64,000 nucleotides of DNA, taken from positions 434,001 through 498,000 of the forward strand of contig MU119212.1 in assembly GCA_014904845.1 (NCBI GenBank). The letters are read 5' to 3'. Position numbers and translations under genes: made by a program. The notes beneath the pieces are model-generated. The model was not told the origin of the DNA. It saw only the letters and a list, made by a program, of their open reading frames with translations, and made no database searches. Origin of the DNA: Acephala macrosclerotiorum. Its lineage: Eukaryota; Ascomycota; Leotiomycetes; Helotiales; Mollisiaceae. This document shows, in pieces, positions 1-9,695 of the stretch (the first letter of the stretch is position 1; every line of letters begins with the position of its first letter).

Positions 1-6
1 CAACTT

Positions 7-40
7 CACCACCACCACCACCACCACCACCACCACCACC
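7..40. repeat. (CAC)n trinucleotide microsatellite
   Basis: About eleven uninterrupted CAC units lie roughly 100 bp upstream of the first gene's start codon. This is probably a simple repeat in the 5' UTR or promoter. It could encode a His or Thr/Pro run if an upstream exon existed, but the window begins here and that cannot be judged. Confidence 0.85.
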
Positions 41-136
41 TACCTCAACCCAGAGATCGTCTTCCCCTCCCACGTCTTTCCACAGTTCAACTCTCTCAAG
101 CGGGAAATCAGACACCCGAAATTGTCTGTCACCACC

Positions 137-754
137 ATGGATCCCCTCGACTGGAATACCGGCCACCGCGCCAACCGTCCCTTCGAGCACGTGAACACGG
201 ACTGGCTCGCAATCCTCCACTCCCTCTCACCACGCTCGTTCCCAGCTCCTCCACCACCACCATCTCCTCCATCCCGTCGTTCCGTCCCGGCCCAGCAGCC
301 AACCGCCTACTATCTCGAGCAAGCGGCGTTCTACAGTCAAGTCCCAGGCATCGACCCCTTCGCTTCCGAGCCCGCTGCCACCATTCGTCCTGGCCCTCTC
401 AAGATCTTCGTCTTCTGGCTGCTCTCCCTCTTCCTCTCGGTCTTCGCTGCGCCCCGTTCCGTCGGCAGGAGTGCCGTCGCGGGCCTCCTCGTCTTGCTCC
501 GCTGCCTCTCTTCGGTGTTCGTTCGTGCCTCGAGCTCCGTTTCGGGTGTACTTTCTTCGGTGGAGTGGAGATGGGATGTTTTGATCGCGGTGGCACTCGC
601 TGCCTACCTGTTGAGATGGATTCCGGGTGTAGATGTGGATGTCGGTGGTGGAACGGTGATGGAGATGGCGGAGGGGCAAGAAGGCCCGGTGTATACGATG
701 TTTGTGTCGGGGCGGAAGGCAATTGGGAGTGGGCCGGTGGGCGACAGTTTTTAG
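137..754 (+). CDS. Small predicted membrane protein, unknown function
   Basis: A single-exon frame of 205 aa starts at an ATG in a strong fungal context (CACCATGG). An in-frame TTG 15 bp upstream is not a plausible start. The N-terminal third is soluble and contains a proline run (PAPPPPPSPPS) near residue 45. From about residue 90 there is a strongly hydrophobic segment beginning PLKIFVFWLLSLFLSVFAA, then a second hydrophobic stretch, then a third (DVLIAVALAAYLL) near residue 150. The C-terminus is short and glycine-rich. This suggests an integral membrane protein of an endomembrane. I do not recognise a family. The codon usage is C-rich in the first half and G-rich in the second, as in other genes here, which supports real coding. 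An additional 5' exon outside the window cannot be excluded. Confidence 0.6.
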   Translation: MDPLDWNTGHRANRPFEHVNTDWLAILHSLSPRSFPAPPPPPSPPSRRSVPAQQPTAYYLEQAAFYSQVPGIDPFASEPAATIRPGPLKIFVFWLLSLFLSVFAAPRSVGRSAVAGLLVLLRCLSSVFVRASSSVSGVLSSVEWRWDVLIAVALAAYLLRWIPGVDVDVGGGTVMEMAEGQEGPVYTMFVSGRKAIGSGPVGDSF

Positions 755-1840
755 GCGGAGTAGAGAGGGATTCTTGCTTGTCTGGTGTTTGTGCGGCGTT
801 TCTGGGCGTTTTGTTATGTGTCGATCGATAACTCATCATCAACAACCTCAACGCCCTAGTTGGGGCCCCAAACCGATTACGCGGGGCGGGGGCAGGTTTG
901 CTTCATAGCGCCTTGCTTGGTGGTGATGAGCTGTAACTTAGCTGAGGAGTGGTGCAGCGTGGGACTCTTTCTTGTCTGGGTTTTGAATCCGTTCCTTTGG
1001 CGTTGGAGGATATTGTTGTCCTGCGGGACATTATAACGTTGCTTTAATGGTTGCTTCTGTGTGCTGGCTGGCTCCAGTCTGCTGGTCCTACAGTACGTTC
1101 AATAAATGGTGATTGCCGACTCCGAAATTGAACTATGCCGACGTGAACTTGAGAAGCGAATGAGATACTTCGCACTGATGTTTGAATTTCCCATCCCTAG
1201 AGGCTCTTTTAGAACTTGCCAAATGGTGCTCCTGAGCCTATCAGCCTGGAGGTACAAACATGTCAAGTGAGGTACTCTGCCTATGTGCAAGAAGAGAGAT
1301 GGACCAAAGGACAAGATGCTCAGGTACATTCATCAAGGACTAAATCCAGGGGCATAATAGTATGCGAAACTCGGACGCAACCTAGAACTTTCGCCAGCAG
1401 CTTCCACTCGTAGCCAGATAGAGGTTTTCCTGTTATTTCCTTTGAGATGGAGGAATCCGAACACACTTTCAAAAACATACCCGAGCTACAACATATGAAG
1501 ATTGAAAGTGTCAAGACAAACTCCAAATACTACTACACTGATGCGATATAAGGCAATCAAATCGGTGTAGGATCTAAGAAAGCGAGGCATTTTTCAAGTG
1601 CCGTTAAAGGAAGCCAACACTCTCACGTTATATGTTCTTCCATACGGTCTCTTGGATCGTATTCTGCTCAATTGCCCACTTGAGATCAGAACAAGGCCGT
1701 AAAACGCATGTGAGAAAATAGGAGAGGTGAGAGGTCGTCTTCGTCTGCTGACTCACCCCAAACCTCGGCTCAACAATTTCTAGGGATGTCGCGTGCAACA
1801 TTGAATTCCATTCTCTAAGAATACCAGATTTCTATCTTCA
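755..1840. other. Intergenic region, no gene seen
   Basis: It holds the presumed 3' UTR of the upstream membrane-protein gene and the promoter of the Nudix gene. The open frames in it are short, overlap on both strands and resemble no family. No tRNA, inverted repeat or transposon ends were seen. Confidence 0.5.
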
Positions 1841-3206
1841 ATGTCTCAAGAGGAGACCAAAGATGAGGGTCCAGCCCTCATAAACGCCGTCCACGACTCG
1901 CTGCTCAGCTTGATCGAAAGCCCGTATCCTTACGTCCCCAATCCCGAGACCTGCAAGAAGAGAGCTTCAGTTGCGCTCGTCCTCCGCGTACGACCACACT
2001 ACGATCACTGGCCTTCATCGTGCATCGCACAAGCAGACAGCCCTTCTCCAGAAGCGTTCCTTTCGCAGTTTTTCAATCAAGAATGGGTTCAGCATGGCGA
2101 TCCGGAGGTCGTATTCATCAAACGCGCTGCTCGAGTTGGAGATAGATGGACTTCTCATGTTGCTCTGCCAGGAGGTAAGAGAGATCCAGAAGATGAAGAC
2201 GATAAGGCTGCTGCGATAAGAGAGACAGCTGAGGAAATCGGATTGGACCTGACAACCGACGATACGTTCTTTGTGGGTAACCTCCCAGAACGGGTGGTCA
2301 GCACTTCGTGGGGGAAAGTGCCGTAAGGATGTATATTATTCCACTAACATTCGATGGCTGACAATGTTCTGCAGCCTCATGGTACTTTGTCCCTTCGTTT
2401 TCATCTGGACCAAGCCGGATCTGCCACCTCTCAAGCTCCAACCTACAGAAGTAGCTTCGACCCATTGGGTTCCTCTCCGAATACTCCTTTCACCATCCTC
2501 CCGAACCTACGAATATGTTGATGTTTCGGATCGATTTGCGCGGAGAGGAGGAGCTCTGGTGAAGGCTATAATACGATCTATCCTGGGGAAGATGCGGTTC
2601 TCGGCCATAAGATTAATACCTTCCGAGTCGCTATACTGCAGCTCAACGGCAGAGTTCTTCTCGCCTCCTGAGGAAAGGAATGAAGCAGAGTCACGGAAAT
2701 CGATTACGAGTCGGCTGTATAATTGGTACTTGGGGGACCATGCCGGATCTGCAGATAAGACGAGGCCATTGCTGCTCTGGGGTTTGACACTAGGAATACT
2801 GGCCGACTTTCTCGACCAATTACCCCCATATAATGCGGTACAGCTATGGGCATACCCGACCTTCACTTCTCTTGATGTCAGGTGGATCATCAATGCCTTG
2901 ACTATCTCTCTAAAGAGAAGGAACATGAGCCGCTTACAAGGAAATCAGACCGCCGTCGACAATGAGACGGAAGCTGTGGCTACAGGAGATAACCCGTGGT
3001 TTATCGGCGGCTTGAGCAATGGTATGCCCCATCCGAAGAGAGATTCGAATGCGAAGAAGTCTAAAGACTATGCGGTTGGAGTTATGCTAGAAGGATACTA
3101 CGACATGGCTAGACGTGGAGTCTGGATGGCGGCAAGCTTGAGATTTCTTGCGACTATCATTCTTGGATACCAGATTATAAAGAGGTTTAGACGGAGGGCA
3201 CCCTAG
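1841..3206 (+). CDS. Nudix hydrolase with C-terminal membrane segment
   Basis: Two exons, 1841-2322 and 2375-3206, are joined across a 52-nt GT-AG intron with a CTAAC branch site, giving about 437 aa. The Nudix box is complete in exon 1: GGK, five residues, E, seven residues, then RETAEEIGL, matching the G-x5-E-x7-REUxEExGU signature that binds the divalent metals. The family cleaves nucleoside diphosphates linked to another group (NUDT/coenzyme-A diphosphatase-like in fungi). The substrate cannot be read from the sequence. After the catalytic domain, roughly residues 60-240, there is a long fungal extension with a hydrophobic patch near residue 300. A C-terminal hydrophobic helix (WMAASLRFLATIILGYQII) is followed by a basic tail (KRFRRRAP), which suggests anchoring to an organelle or ER membrane. 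Family assignment is firm, localisation is inferred. Confidence 0.88.
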
Positions 3207-3431
3207 GCCCCTGGAAGAAGCAAGGGAGTTCTCGGCGTTTTGGTAGAGAGGGACTTGGCGAGGCTGCAGTTTGTGATCGGCCAAACACGAAGGATACCAC
3301 GTCTGATCGAGCACCTCTCTCGATGAGAGCGTCACATAGCAGGTGGCGGTTTACGAGAACAGTATATGACGTTTAAAGGTCTTGTATGTTACGAAATTCT
3401 TTCCATGGGCCTTTTCTTTACTGTTAATTTA

Positions 3432-3464
3432 CAGCCTTGTGTCAGCCTTGTGTCAGCCTTGTGT
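3432..3464. repeat. Three copies of an 11-bp tandem repeat
   Basis: The unit CAGCCTTGTGT is repeated three times head to tail just upstream of the broken dehydrogenase gene. It is a short promoter-proximal tandem repeat with no evident function. Confidence 0.7.
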
Positions 3465-3560
3465 AGCTTAAGGTCACAACGTCATGACACAACATCACAA
3501 GTCTCACCACAAGGTTGTATCATCCATACCCCAATCTTTCATTTCTTTTTATTCTTTATC

Positions 3561-4745
3561 ATGTTCAAGTTATTCTCAAGATCATCTCTCACCTCTCCTA
3601 TTTCTCGCAGCAATTTCATCAAGCCCAATCTCCCAATATTTACTAGGACAATGGCTACAGGAGCAGCAAGCAACGACGACTTGAAAGTCAACAAGCTTTT
3701 CAATGTCTCGAATTACTCAGCAATCGTAACTGGAGGAGGCACAGGTATCGGATTGATGATCACTCAGACATTAGTTGCAAAAGCCTATATCACAGGACGG
3801 CGGAAGGAGGCTTTGGATACTGTGGTCCAGAAGTATAGCACTGGACGTGGAAAGATCGTAGCGTGAATTTTATTTTCCGTAAATTTTGAAATGGGATGCT
3901 GAGAATGAGATAGATTACCTGGCGATGTGACGAAGAAAGAAGAGATTATGAGATTTAGTCAAGGAAGTTGAGAAGAATGAGCCGAAAGGCATTCATGTCC
4001 TTGTCAACAATGCTGGTATTGCTCGAGATGACAATACTAAGTATTCGAATGGCAAGCCTGACTTCAAGGTGAGTGTTCATTCACCGAGGATTTCATGTCC
4101 AAAATCACCCAACCCAGAATGGGCATCCGTTCTCAAATTCTAGCTAAGGAGTATGCTAAGCTCCCCAGGACGCAAAATCAATCTCCGAACACCTCATGAA
4201 GTCCGACCCCTCAGCCTGGGCCTCAACATTCGAAACAAACGTCTCCTCCCAATTCTTCGTCTCCGACGGCTTCCTCCCCCTCCTCGCCAAAGCCCGCGAA
4301 ACCACCCTCGGTTTCTCCCCCAGCATCGTAAACATAACTTCCATCTCCAGCGTCATGAAAGGGTCTTCCAACGGCCAATTTGCCTACGCCTCCTCCAAAG
4401 CAGCTTTCCTCCACTTGACCCGTATGCTAGCTACCACTTTCGTAGAAGCGAAAATTAGGGTTAATAGTATTGCTCCGGGTGTTTTCCCGAGTGAGATGAC
4501 GGCGGGAGAGAGTGATGGGGATCAGAAGAGTGAGTTGGGGAGTGAGGCGAGTAACCCGAGTGGGAGGTTTGGGAAGGAGACGGATATGGGGGCTTGTATA
4601 TTGTTTCTTGCGGGGCCGCATGGGACGTTTTTGAATGGGCAGGTTATTTATCCTGATGGTGGTGAGTTCTTAATTCTTCAGACTGGAGTGACAGTTACGC
4701 TGACTTTTAGAAGGCAATATTTTAGTTTCGCCTGCTTGCACCTAA
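3561..4745 (+). pseudogene. Short-chain dehydrogenase/reductase, frameshifted
   Basis: The reconstructed structure has exons from 3561 (or ATG 3651), introns at 3863-3913, 4069-4168 and 4662-4710, and a TAA at 4743-4745. Classical SDR motifs are present: cofactor loop TGGGTGIG, LVNNAGI, the catalytic YASSK (Y-x3-K) and the C-terminal FLAGPHGTFLNGQV. The protein resembles fungal SDRs often annotated as 3-oxoacyl-reductase-like. Two lesions are visible. A one-base insertion near 3954-3958 shifts the frame between DVTKKEEIM and VKEVEKNEP. An apparent short in-frame deletion just after the cofactor helix leaves VAKAYITGRR where family members have extra residues before the second beta strand. The N-terminal MFKLFSRSSL leader looks like a mitochondrial presequence, or ATG 3651 is used. 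A sequencing error could explain the frameshift but not the deletion. Confidence 0.75.
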
Positions 4746-5266
4746 TGTGTGTCCGGCATGGTAGTATGAAGACGACTTATATCTAATGGCATAAATTTAT
4801 TTGCAGAGGCTCGAGGTTCTATGTTTGAAATACTTGAGAAGATCTCCCCGTACAGAAATAACCTTCATATTTTCTTATACAATTAGATGGCTTACCAGCT
4901 ACCACGTGACCCGAGCTCGAATTTTGAGCTTCTTTCGAGGGGCATCTCGGGCTTTAGTCTTTATCTCGTCTTGGGCTCCGCACGGCCCTTGACCTCGTCT
5001 TGATGTGATTTGATGCGGCAGAAGAAAGTGGATCAGCGATGAGAAAAGGGGGCTTTCCTGAGACCTCACATGCTCAGTCAGTGGCGTCAAGCTGATGCAT
5101 GGGCTCACTTTTATCTCATCGATCAAACATCTCCTGGGAGCAGGTATTAGTGGAGCCAAGCATGCGTCTCTTCGCTCAGAATAACAGATCGGCACTTGTC
5201 GATTTCGGGAGGCTGCAGCATGAGAAGAGCGTTTTCCGCATGGCATTTCGGCGAGCCCAAATGGTA
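4746..5266. other. Intergenic region flanking MITE
   Basis: About 520 bp lie between the dead dehydrogenase and the nested MITE. Small frames occur on both strands without recognisable family or start context. The right end is the insertion site of the outer MITE. Confidence 0.5.
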
Positions 5267-5284
5267 CAGCGGTGCAATTAACTA

Positions 5285-5345
5285 ATAGCCGGTTAGCCTC
5301 CTTTGCTCGCTTCGCTCAAGCGAGCAAAGGAGGTTAACCGGCTAT
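5285..5345. mobile_element. 61-bp foldback MITE in the left end of the outer MITE
   Basis: It is a nearly perfect hairpin with 28-nt arms beginning ATAGCCGGTT and ending AACCGGCTAT, one mismatch and a 5-nt loop. It is flanked by TA at 5283-5284 and 5346-5347. Deleting it with one TA restores ACTAGTGCG, exactly the sequence of the opposite end of the outer element. This shows it is an insertion and fixes both boundaries to the base. Confidence 0.9.
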
Positions 5346-5525
5346 TAGTGCGAAACTTTCATTTTTGCCAAGAATTAAAAAAGGGTGACCACTAAAAAGT
5401 TAGAATCTGCCTTTATTTACTACACCACTAAAACATTTCTAAAATACAATCCCCCTTAGGAAATAGTACATTTACAAGTCATTTTTAATTGTATATATTT
5501 TATTTAACTGCTAAAAGTGTAGTTA

Positions 5526-5669
5526 TCCCCTCCGCCGGTGAGACATTGCTAGCGTCGCAGGACAGGTGTGGCACCCAATGAAATCACAGAAGTCAGAAGT
5601 TTTCTCTATAATTTCATTGGGTGCCACACCTGTCCTGCGACGCTAGCAATGTCTCACCGGCGGAGGGGA
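5526..5669. mobile_element. 144-bp foldback MITE with perfect 59-bp arms
   Basis: The left arm 5526-5584 and right arm 5611-5669 are exact reverse complements over 59 bases. They start TCCCCTCCGCCGGTGAGAC, and a 26-nt loop separates them. TA dinucleotides at 5524-5525 and 5670-5671 form the target duplication. The absence of any arm mismatch suggests a recent insertion or conversion between arms. It contains no coding capacity. Confidence 0.92.
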
Positions 5670-5834
5670 TAGAGAGAGTTGGCAAAGGGCTAGCAAAAGG
5701 TTGGTGGGGTTTATTAAAAATGCCAAGACTCTAGTGCGACAACTGCTTTAAATTATTGTGCCAAGGATCAACGCTTAGCAATTCCTTTAGCAAGTCTAAA
5801 AAGTTGATACAATTAATAATAAACTATCGCTCTA

Positions 5835-5962
5835 CTTCGTCCCCAGGGAAATAGTTACGCCAAGAAAGACCAGGGCAAGGGGGCAAAAATGGCTGTGAAC
5901 GCACCAAAGCAAAAACCCCCTGCCTTAGTCCTCTTGGCGTAACTATTTCCCCGGGGACGAAG
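5835..5962. mobile_element. 128-bp foldback MITE
   Basis: The arms begin CTTCGTCCCC and match their inverted partner over about 30 nt with one mismatch (A versus G at the eleventh base). Weaker complementarity continues toward the centre (CAGGGCAAGGGGG versus CCCCCTGCCTTAG). It is flanked by TA at 5833-5834 and 5963-5964. This is the third TA-flanked insertion inside the same outer element, and its arms are more diverged than those of the 5526-5669 element. Confidence 0.9.
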
Positions 5963-6302
5963 TACAAAGTTACTAATTTTTATTCTAAGCTAAAGCTGAG
6001 TGGGAGAGGCAAAATTTGTTGGATTTTGCGATTTTCACTCTTTTTATATTCTCGGCAAATTTTTAGGTTTCGCACTAGTTAATTGCACCGCTGTGCGGTC
6101 GTCCGTCAGACTTCGAAGCTGTGCATCGGATTCGAGCTTGAAAGCGAGTATCCATGTCTTCATCGAGTTCTGTCTATGACAAGTACCGCAAATTTGCATC
6201 TCTTCGAAGTCCTTCCTGCAGCTGTTAACGTAGGGCGTTCAAGATTAGGTGAAACTTAAGTTAGGTCGATGTACAGTACCTGGTAGACGAGCGTTTACCC
6301 AA

Positions 6303-6310
6303 TATATAAA
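6303..6310 (+). promoter_or_regulatory. Possible TATA box
   Basis: TATATAAA lies about 75 bp upstream of the reductase start codon at 6385, a plausible distance for a fungal TATA element. Only the motif and the spacing support it. Confidence 0.4.
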
Positions 6311-6384
6311 TGCACCTCCTCTCAAATGAGATCTCTTATCTTCTTTCTTGCTGTTGTACTCTACCTAGAAGACACAAATTCAAA

Positions 6385-7508
6385 ATGTCTCCCAATCTTA
6401 TTGTACTCGCCACCGGAGTCAATGGCTACATCGGTTCTCATGTCGCTGACCAGTTTCTAGCTGCGGGGTACGATGTGAGAGGCACAGCTCGTAACATTGA
6501 AAAAGGACAGAATATCAAGAAGACCTTGACAGATAAACATGGTGATGGAAGAAGAGTGGAAATAGTTGCTGTGCCAAACATCTCCGATGATGGAGCTTTC
6601 GATGAAGCTGTGAAGGGTGAGAATCACATAAGCCACCGCAACTATACCCAAACCATATTGAACACAGCTGACAATGACCAGGAGTCCATGCTGTAGCTCA
6701 CGTAGCTAGCATCCTGACATTCGATAAAGACGCCGGCAAAGTAATCCCCGCTACTATCGCCGCCACAACCAGCGTCCTCGCCTCCTGCCTCAAAGAACCC
6801 TCCGTCAAGTCCTTCGTCTACACCTCCTCCTCATCCGCAACCTCTCACCCGAAACCCAACGTAAAATGGCACATTGACTCCAACACTTGGAATGACGAGG
6901 ATGTCAAAGAAGCCTGGAAACCTGAATCAGAATGGCAAGAAGGCCATGAGTGGATTGTGTATGGAGCGAGTAAGACGGAAGCTGAGAAAGCGTTGTGGAA
7001 ATTTAGAGATGAGAAGAAGCCGAGATTTACGATTAATGCAGTGCTTCCGTCGACGAATTTTGGGCCGGTGCTTTCGAGGGATAAAATTTCGAGTACGGGG
7101 AACTTCTTGAAAATGGTTTATGAGGGGATGGTGCTGCCTCTTCAAGGTGTTTTACCACGTGAGCCCTGCCTTTCCTATCACCGACGTTCAAGAAGTGCTA
7201 AGAAGGTAGAATATGCCGTAGATGTACGAGACACGGGACGACTTCATGTTGCAGCGGTGAAGTTCCCAGACGTGGAGAATCGACGGATCTTCGCCTGGAG
7301 TGAGCCGTACAATTGGAATAAGGTCCTGAAAGTCTTCAGAGAGATTAGACCGGATCATAAGTTCCCTGACGATATCCCAGATCCAGGAGAGGATAAGAGC
7401 ACTGTTGATAATGCTGAGGCTGAAATGTTGTTGGTGCGAATGGGACAGAAGGGGTGGACGCCCTTCAAGGAGTTGATGGATGAGTCTTTGAAAAGTTATG
7501 GGTATTGA
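6385..7508 (+). CDS. Extended-SDR NAD(P)-dependent reductase/epimerase
   Basis: Exons 6385-6616 and 6682-7508 with a 65-nt intron give about 352 aa. The N-terminal Rossmann loop reads TGVNGYIGSHVA (G-x2-G-x2-G) and the catalytic Y-x3-K is YGASK. A serine-rich strand (FVYTSSSSA) precedes it, as in dihydroflavonol-4-reductase, aldehyde-reductase and Gre2-like enzymes. The expected reaction is NADPH-linked reduction of a carbonyl. The substrate is unknown. The stretch coded by 7149-7205 (VLPREPCLSYHRRSRSAKK) looks unlike the family and could be a 54-57-nt intron whose length is a multiple of three. Removing it would join LPLQG to VEYAVDVRDTGRLHVAA, the usual family sequence. The gene stands alone downstream of the MITE. 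Confidence 0.8.
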
Positions 7509-7974
7509 TCTCTCAAAAACCTGGAATTGGATCTTGTGGGGAGAGAACGCGGATCTCCAGCTTTGGTCGACATACTATGGTCCTATTTCAGCAAAGAGAT
7601 AGCATTTTCCAAATGAAATCTAGAATCAGACCTTCAAGGTAGCAGTCGCTCGGTCTCGAATCTGAACCTCCGTGAGACCCGTGAGACCATACCTGAATAG
7701 TTGACAACATAATAGTAGCAAACTTCTGAAGAGCATTTTTGGCCCAAGCAATCAATTGTCACAACCACGAAGCCTCCTCACAAGAGGTTTGTACGCCTAG
7801 CAAAGCTTAGCAGCCGCACATTTACAAAATCACTCACTCCGAGATCTTGGTTGACCGAGTGGGGGACTGATGTTTGTTGGCACAAGTTACTGGTTTGCAT
7901 TATACATACTCAACCTATCATCTAAAGGCGAGGGAATCAATACATAAGGAGACGCATGAATGCATGTCAATCGC
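7509..7974. other. Convergent 3' intergenic region, no gene
   Basis: This interval lies between the ends of the reductase (plus) and succinyl-CoA ligase (minus) genes. It should contain both 3' UTRs. No coding or repeat signal was seen. Confidence 0.6.
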
Positions 7975-9462
7975 TCAAATACCGAGAGAAAATTCCACGC
8001 CAACGTCAATATCACGCGCTAGATATCTGTCAGCCTCGTTCATTTTCGGCAGGAGGAATATCTTACCCATCTTTACAACTTTCGAGAACTGCACAGCCTT
8101 CTCGGCAGCGCTTTGTAAGTCGTCAATGGAGAAGATCTTGAGTCCAGAGTCGTTGATCAATTTGTGTGCGGCTTCCATATTTGTTCCTTGCAATCTGGCG
8201 ATAATTGGAATGCGGAGGTTCATGCTCTCTACGACGGAGATGAGACCTTGCGCAATAGCGTCACATCGAACAATACCACCGAAGATGTTGACGAAGATAG
8301 CAGTGACCTTGGGGTCACTGGTGATGAGAGTGAAAGCCTCTTTGATAGCTTGAGGAGTAGCTCCACCTCCAACGTCAAGGAAGTTAGCTGGCTCACCACC
8401 ATTCAACTTGATGATGTCCATGGTAGCCATGGCAAGACCAGCACCGTTGACCAAGCATCCGATATCACCTCCGAGCTTGATGAAGTTCAAGCCAGACTCA
8501 GCGGCACGAACTTCATCGGCATCCTCTTGAGTAGTGTCGCGCCACGAGAAGATCTCCTTTTGTCGGAACTCAGCGTTGTCGTCGAAACCAAGCTTGGCAT
8601 CCATAGCAAGGACCTTGTGGTCTGAGGTCTCGGAGAGAGGGTTGATCTCAATCTGAGTAGCGTCCTTCTCCATGAAGACCTTATACAGCTTCTGGATGGT
8701 GTCCTTTGCATCCTCGATACATTGCTCGCTGAAGCCAAGATCAATAGCGATCTTGCGGGCGATGTCGTCTGTGACTCCCTTGTGGATATCGATATAGGTC
8801 GTGGTGATCGCGTCGGGTTGTTCCTTAGCGACAGTCTCGATATCCATACCTCCCTGGGATGAGGACACGATAACAGGCCCCTGAGAACCACGGTCCATGA
8901 GGATGGCCAGGTAGAACTCTCGCCGAGCAAACTTCCGCTCGCATATATAGACAGAGTTGCAAAGACGGCCTGCCGCACCTGTTTGCTTCGTCACAAGCTT
9001 GTGTCCGATCATTTGGTCCGCGAACATCTTGGCCTCTGTTGGAGAGTAGATAACTCTGACTCCTCCCTTCAAGCCATTGTCGAATGTTCCCTTTCCTCGA
9101 CCACCGGCAAGGACCTGAGCCTTGATGACCATGTCGTCTCCGCCAATCTTCTTTGCAATAGCTTCGGCTTCAGCAGCAGTTGTTGCAACTGCTCCGTCTG
9201 GGACACCAATGCCATACTGCCAGATAATCAGCTTCCAGTGGCTTTTCCAGCTCGGATGGTTTGCGTACCTTTCTTAGGAGATCTGCAGACAGGTATTCAT
9301 GAATGCTCAAAGCTCTCTTCTGCTGTGCAACGCCTGCAAATCGTGAAGGCGCGTAGGCCTGGAGCTTATTAGTTGATGCAGAGGACTTATTTGGGGGAAT
9401 TATCTTACCGTTCTTGGCTTGAGTGCAGCCGCAACGGCACTACTACGAGCAAGCTTGAACAT
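7975..9462 (-). CDS. LSC2: Succinyl-CoA ligase beta subunit, mitochondrial
   Basis: Four exons (9462-9409, 9358-9269, 9216-8067, 8018-7975) give 445 aa. The first exon encodes an arginine-containing mitochondrial leader (MFKLARSSAVAAALKPRT). The mature start (RALSIHEYLSADLLRKYGIGVP), ATP-grasp elements (KAQVLAGGRGKG), EINPLSE metal-binding segment, NFLDVGGGA and NIFGGIVRCD are diagnostic of the beta subunit. This TCA-cycle enzyme converts succinyl-CoA to succinate with substrate-level phosphorylation in the mitochondrial matrix, paired with the alpha subunit. The last intron (8019-8066) is 48 nt and free of stops, so a simple reading includes 16 false residues. Splicing gives VVKMARDIDVGVEF, which fits the family. 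The gene shares a 233-bp bidirectional promoter with the gene starting at 9696. Confidence 0.96.
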
Positions 9463-9695
9463 TTTGACGGGAAGTGTTAAAAAGACACACAAGGCCGTCA
9501 ATTGAAGAAAAGGGAGGTGTTTGGAGGTTATCGAGGTTCTTGGTTCTTTTCCGATACAATCCGGACCCTGAGAGCTTTCTACTGCGGCTGGCGAGGAAGA
9601 CCAAGTCCGCAGTCTCATTTATTTTTGCACGTGAAGCTACAACCTTTAAAATCTGGGCGTCTGTCGCAATCCAAATCACACAACTCAACTCAAGC
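9463..9695. promoter_or_regulatory. Bidirectional promoter, 233 bp
   Basis: The start codons of LSC2 (minus, 9462) and of the DUF3245-like gene (plus, 9696) diverge from this short interval, so it must hold both 5' UTRs and both core promoters. No TATA box is evident on either strand. Confidence 0.6.

Larger units (their letters stand above)
5267..6093. mobile_element. Outer MITE carrying three nested foldback insertions
   Basis: The ends are inverted copies: the left end reads CAGCGGTGCAATTAACTA and the right end reads TAGTTAATTGCACCGCTG. The inverted similarity continues inward with mismatches: the left GTGCGAAACTTTCATTTTTG matches the complement of the sequence before the right end, as does the GCCRAGAAT block beyond it. 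Flanks are TA on the left and TG on the right, consistent with a TA target duplication in which one base has changed (inference). No transposase frame exists inside, so this is a non-autonomous element, probably mobilised by a Tc1/mariner/Fot1-type enzyme. Removing the three nested insertions and their TA duplications leaves about 488 bp. The internal sequence is AT-rich. Confidence 0.85.

Noticed and set aside
227..851. Long minus-strand frames opposite the first gene
   Set aside because: They are arginine/proline-rich shadows of the GC-rich plus-strand coding region, with no domain and no start context.
5285..5345. Strong hairpin as a transcription terminator or ncRNA
   Set aside because: The TA duplication and the restored outer end show it is an inserted foldback element. 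Hairpin terminators are not a feature of fungal Pol II genes.
8164..8625. 153-codon plus-strand frame opposite LSC2
   Set aside because: Antisense shadow of a highly conserved enzyme exon.
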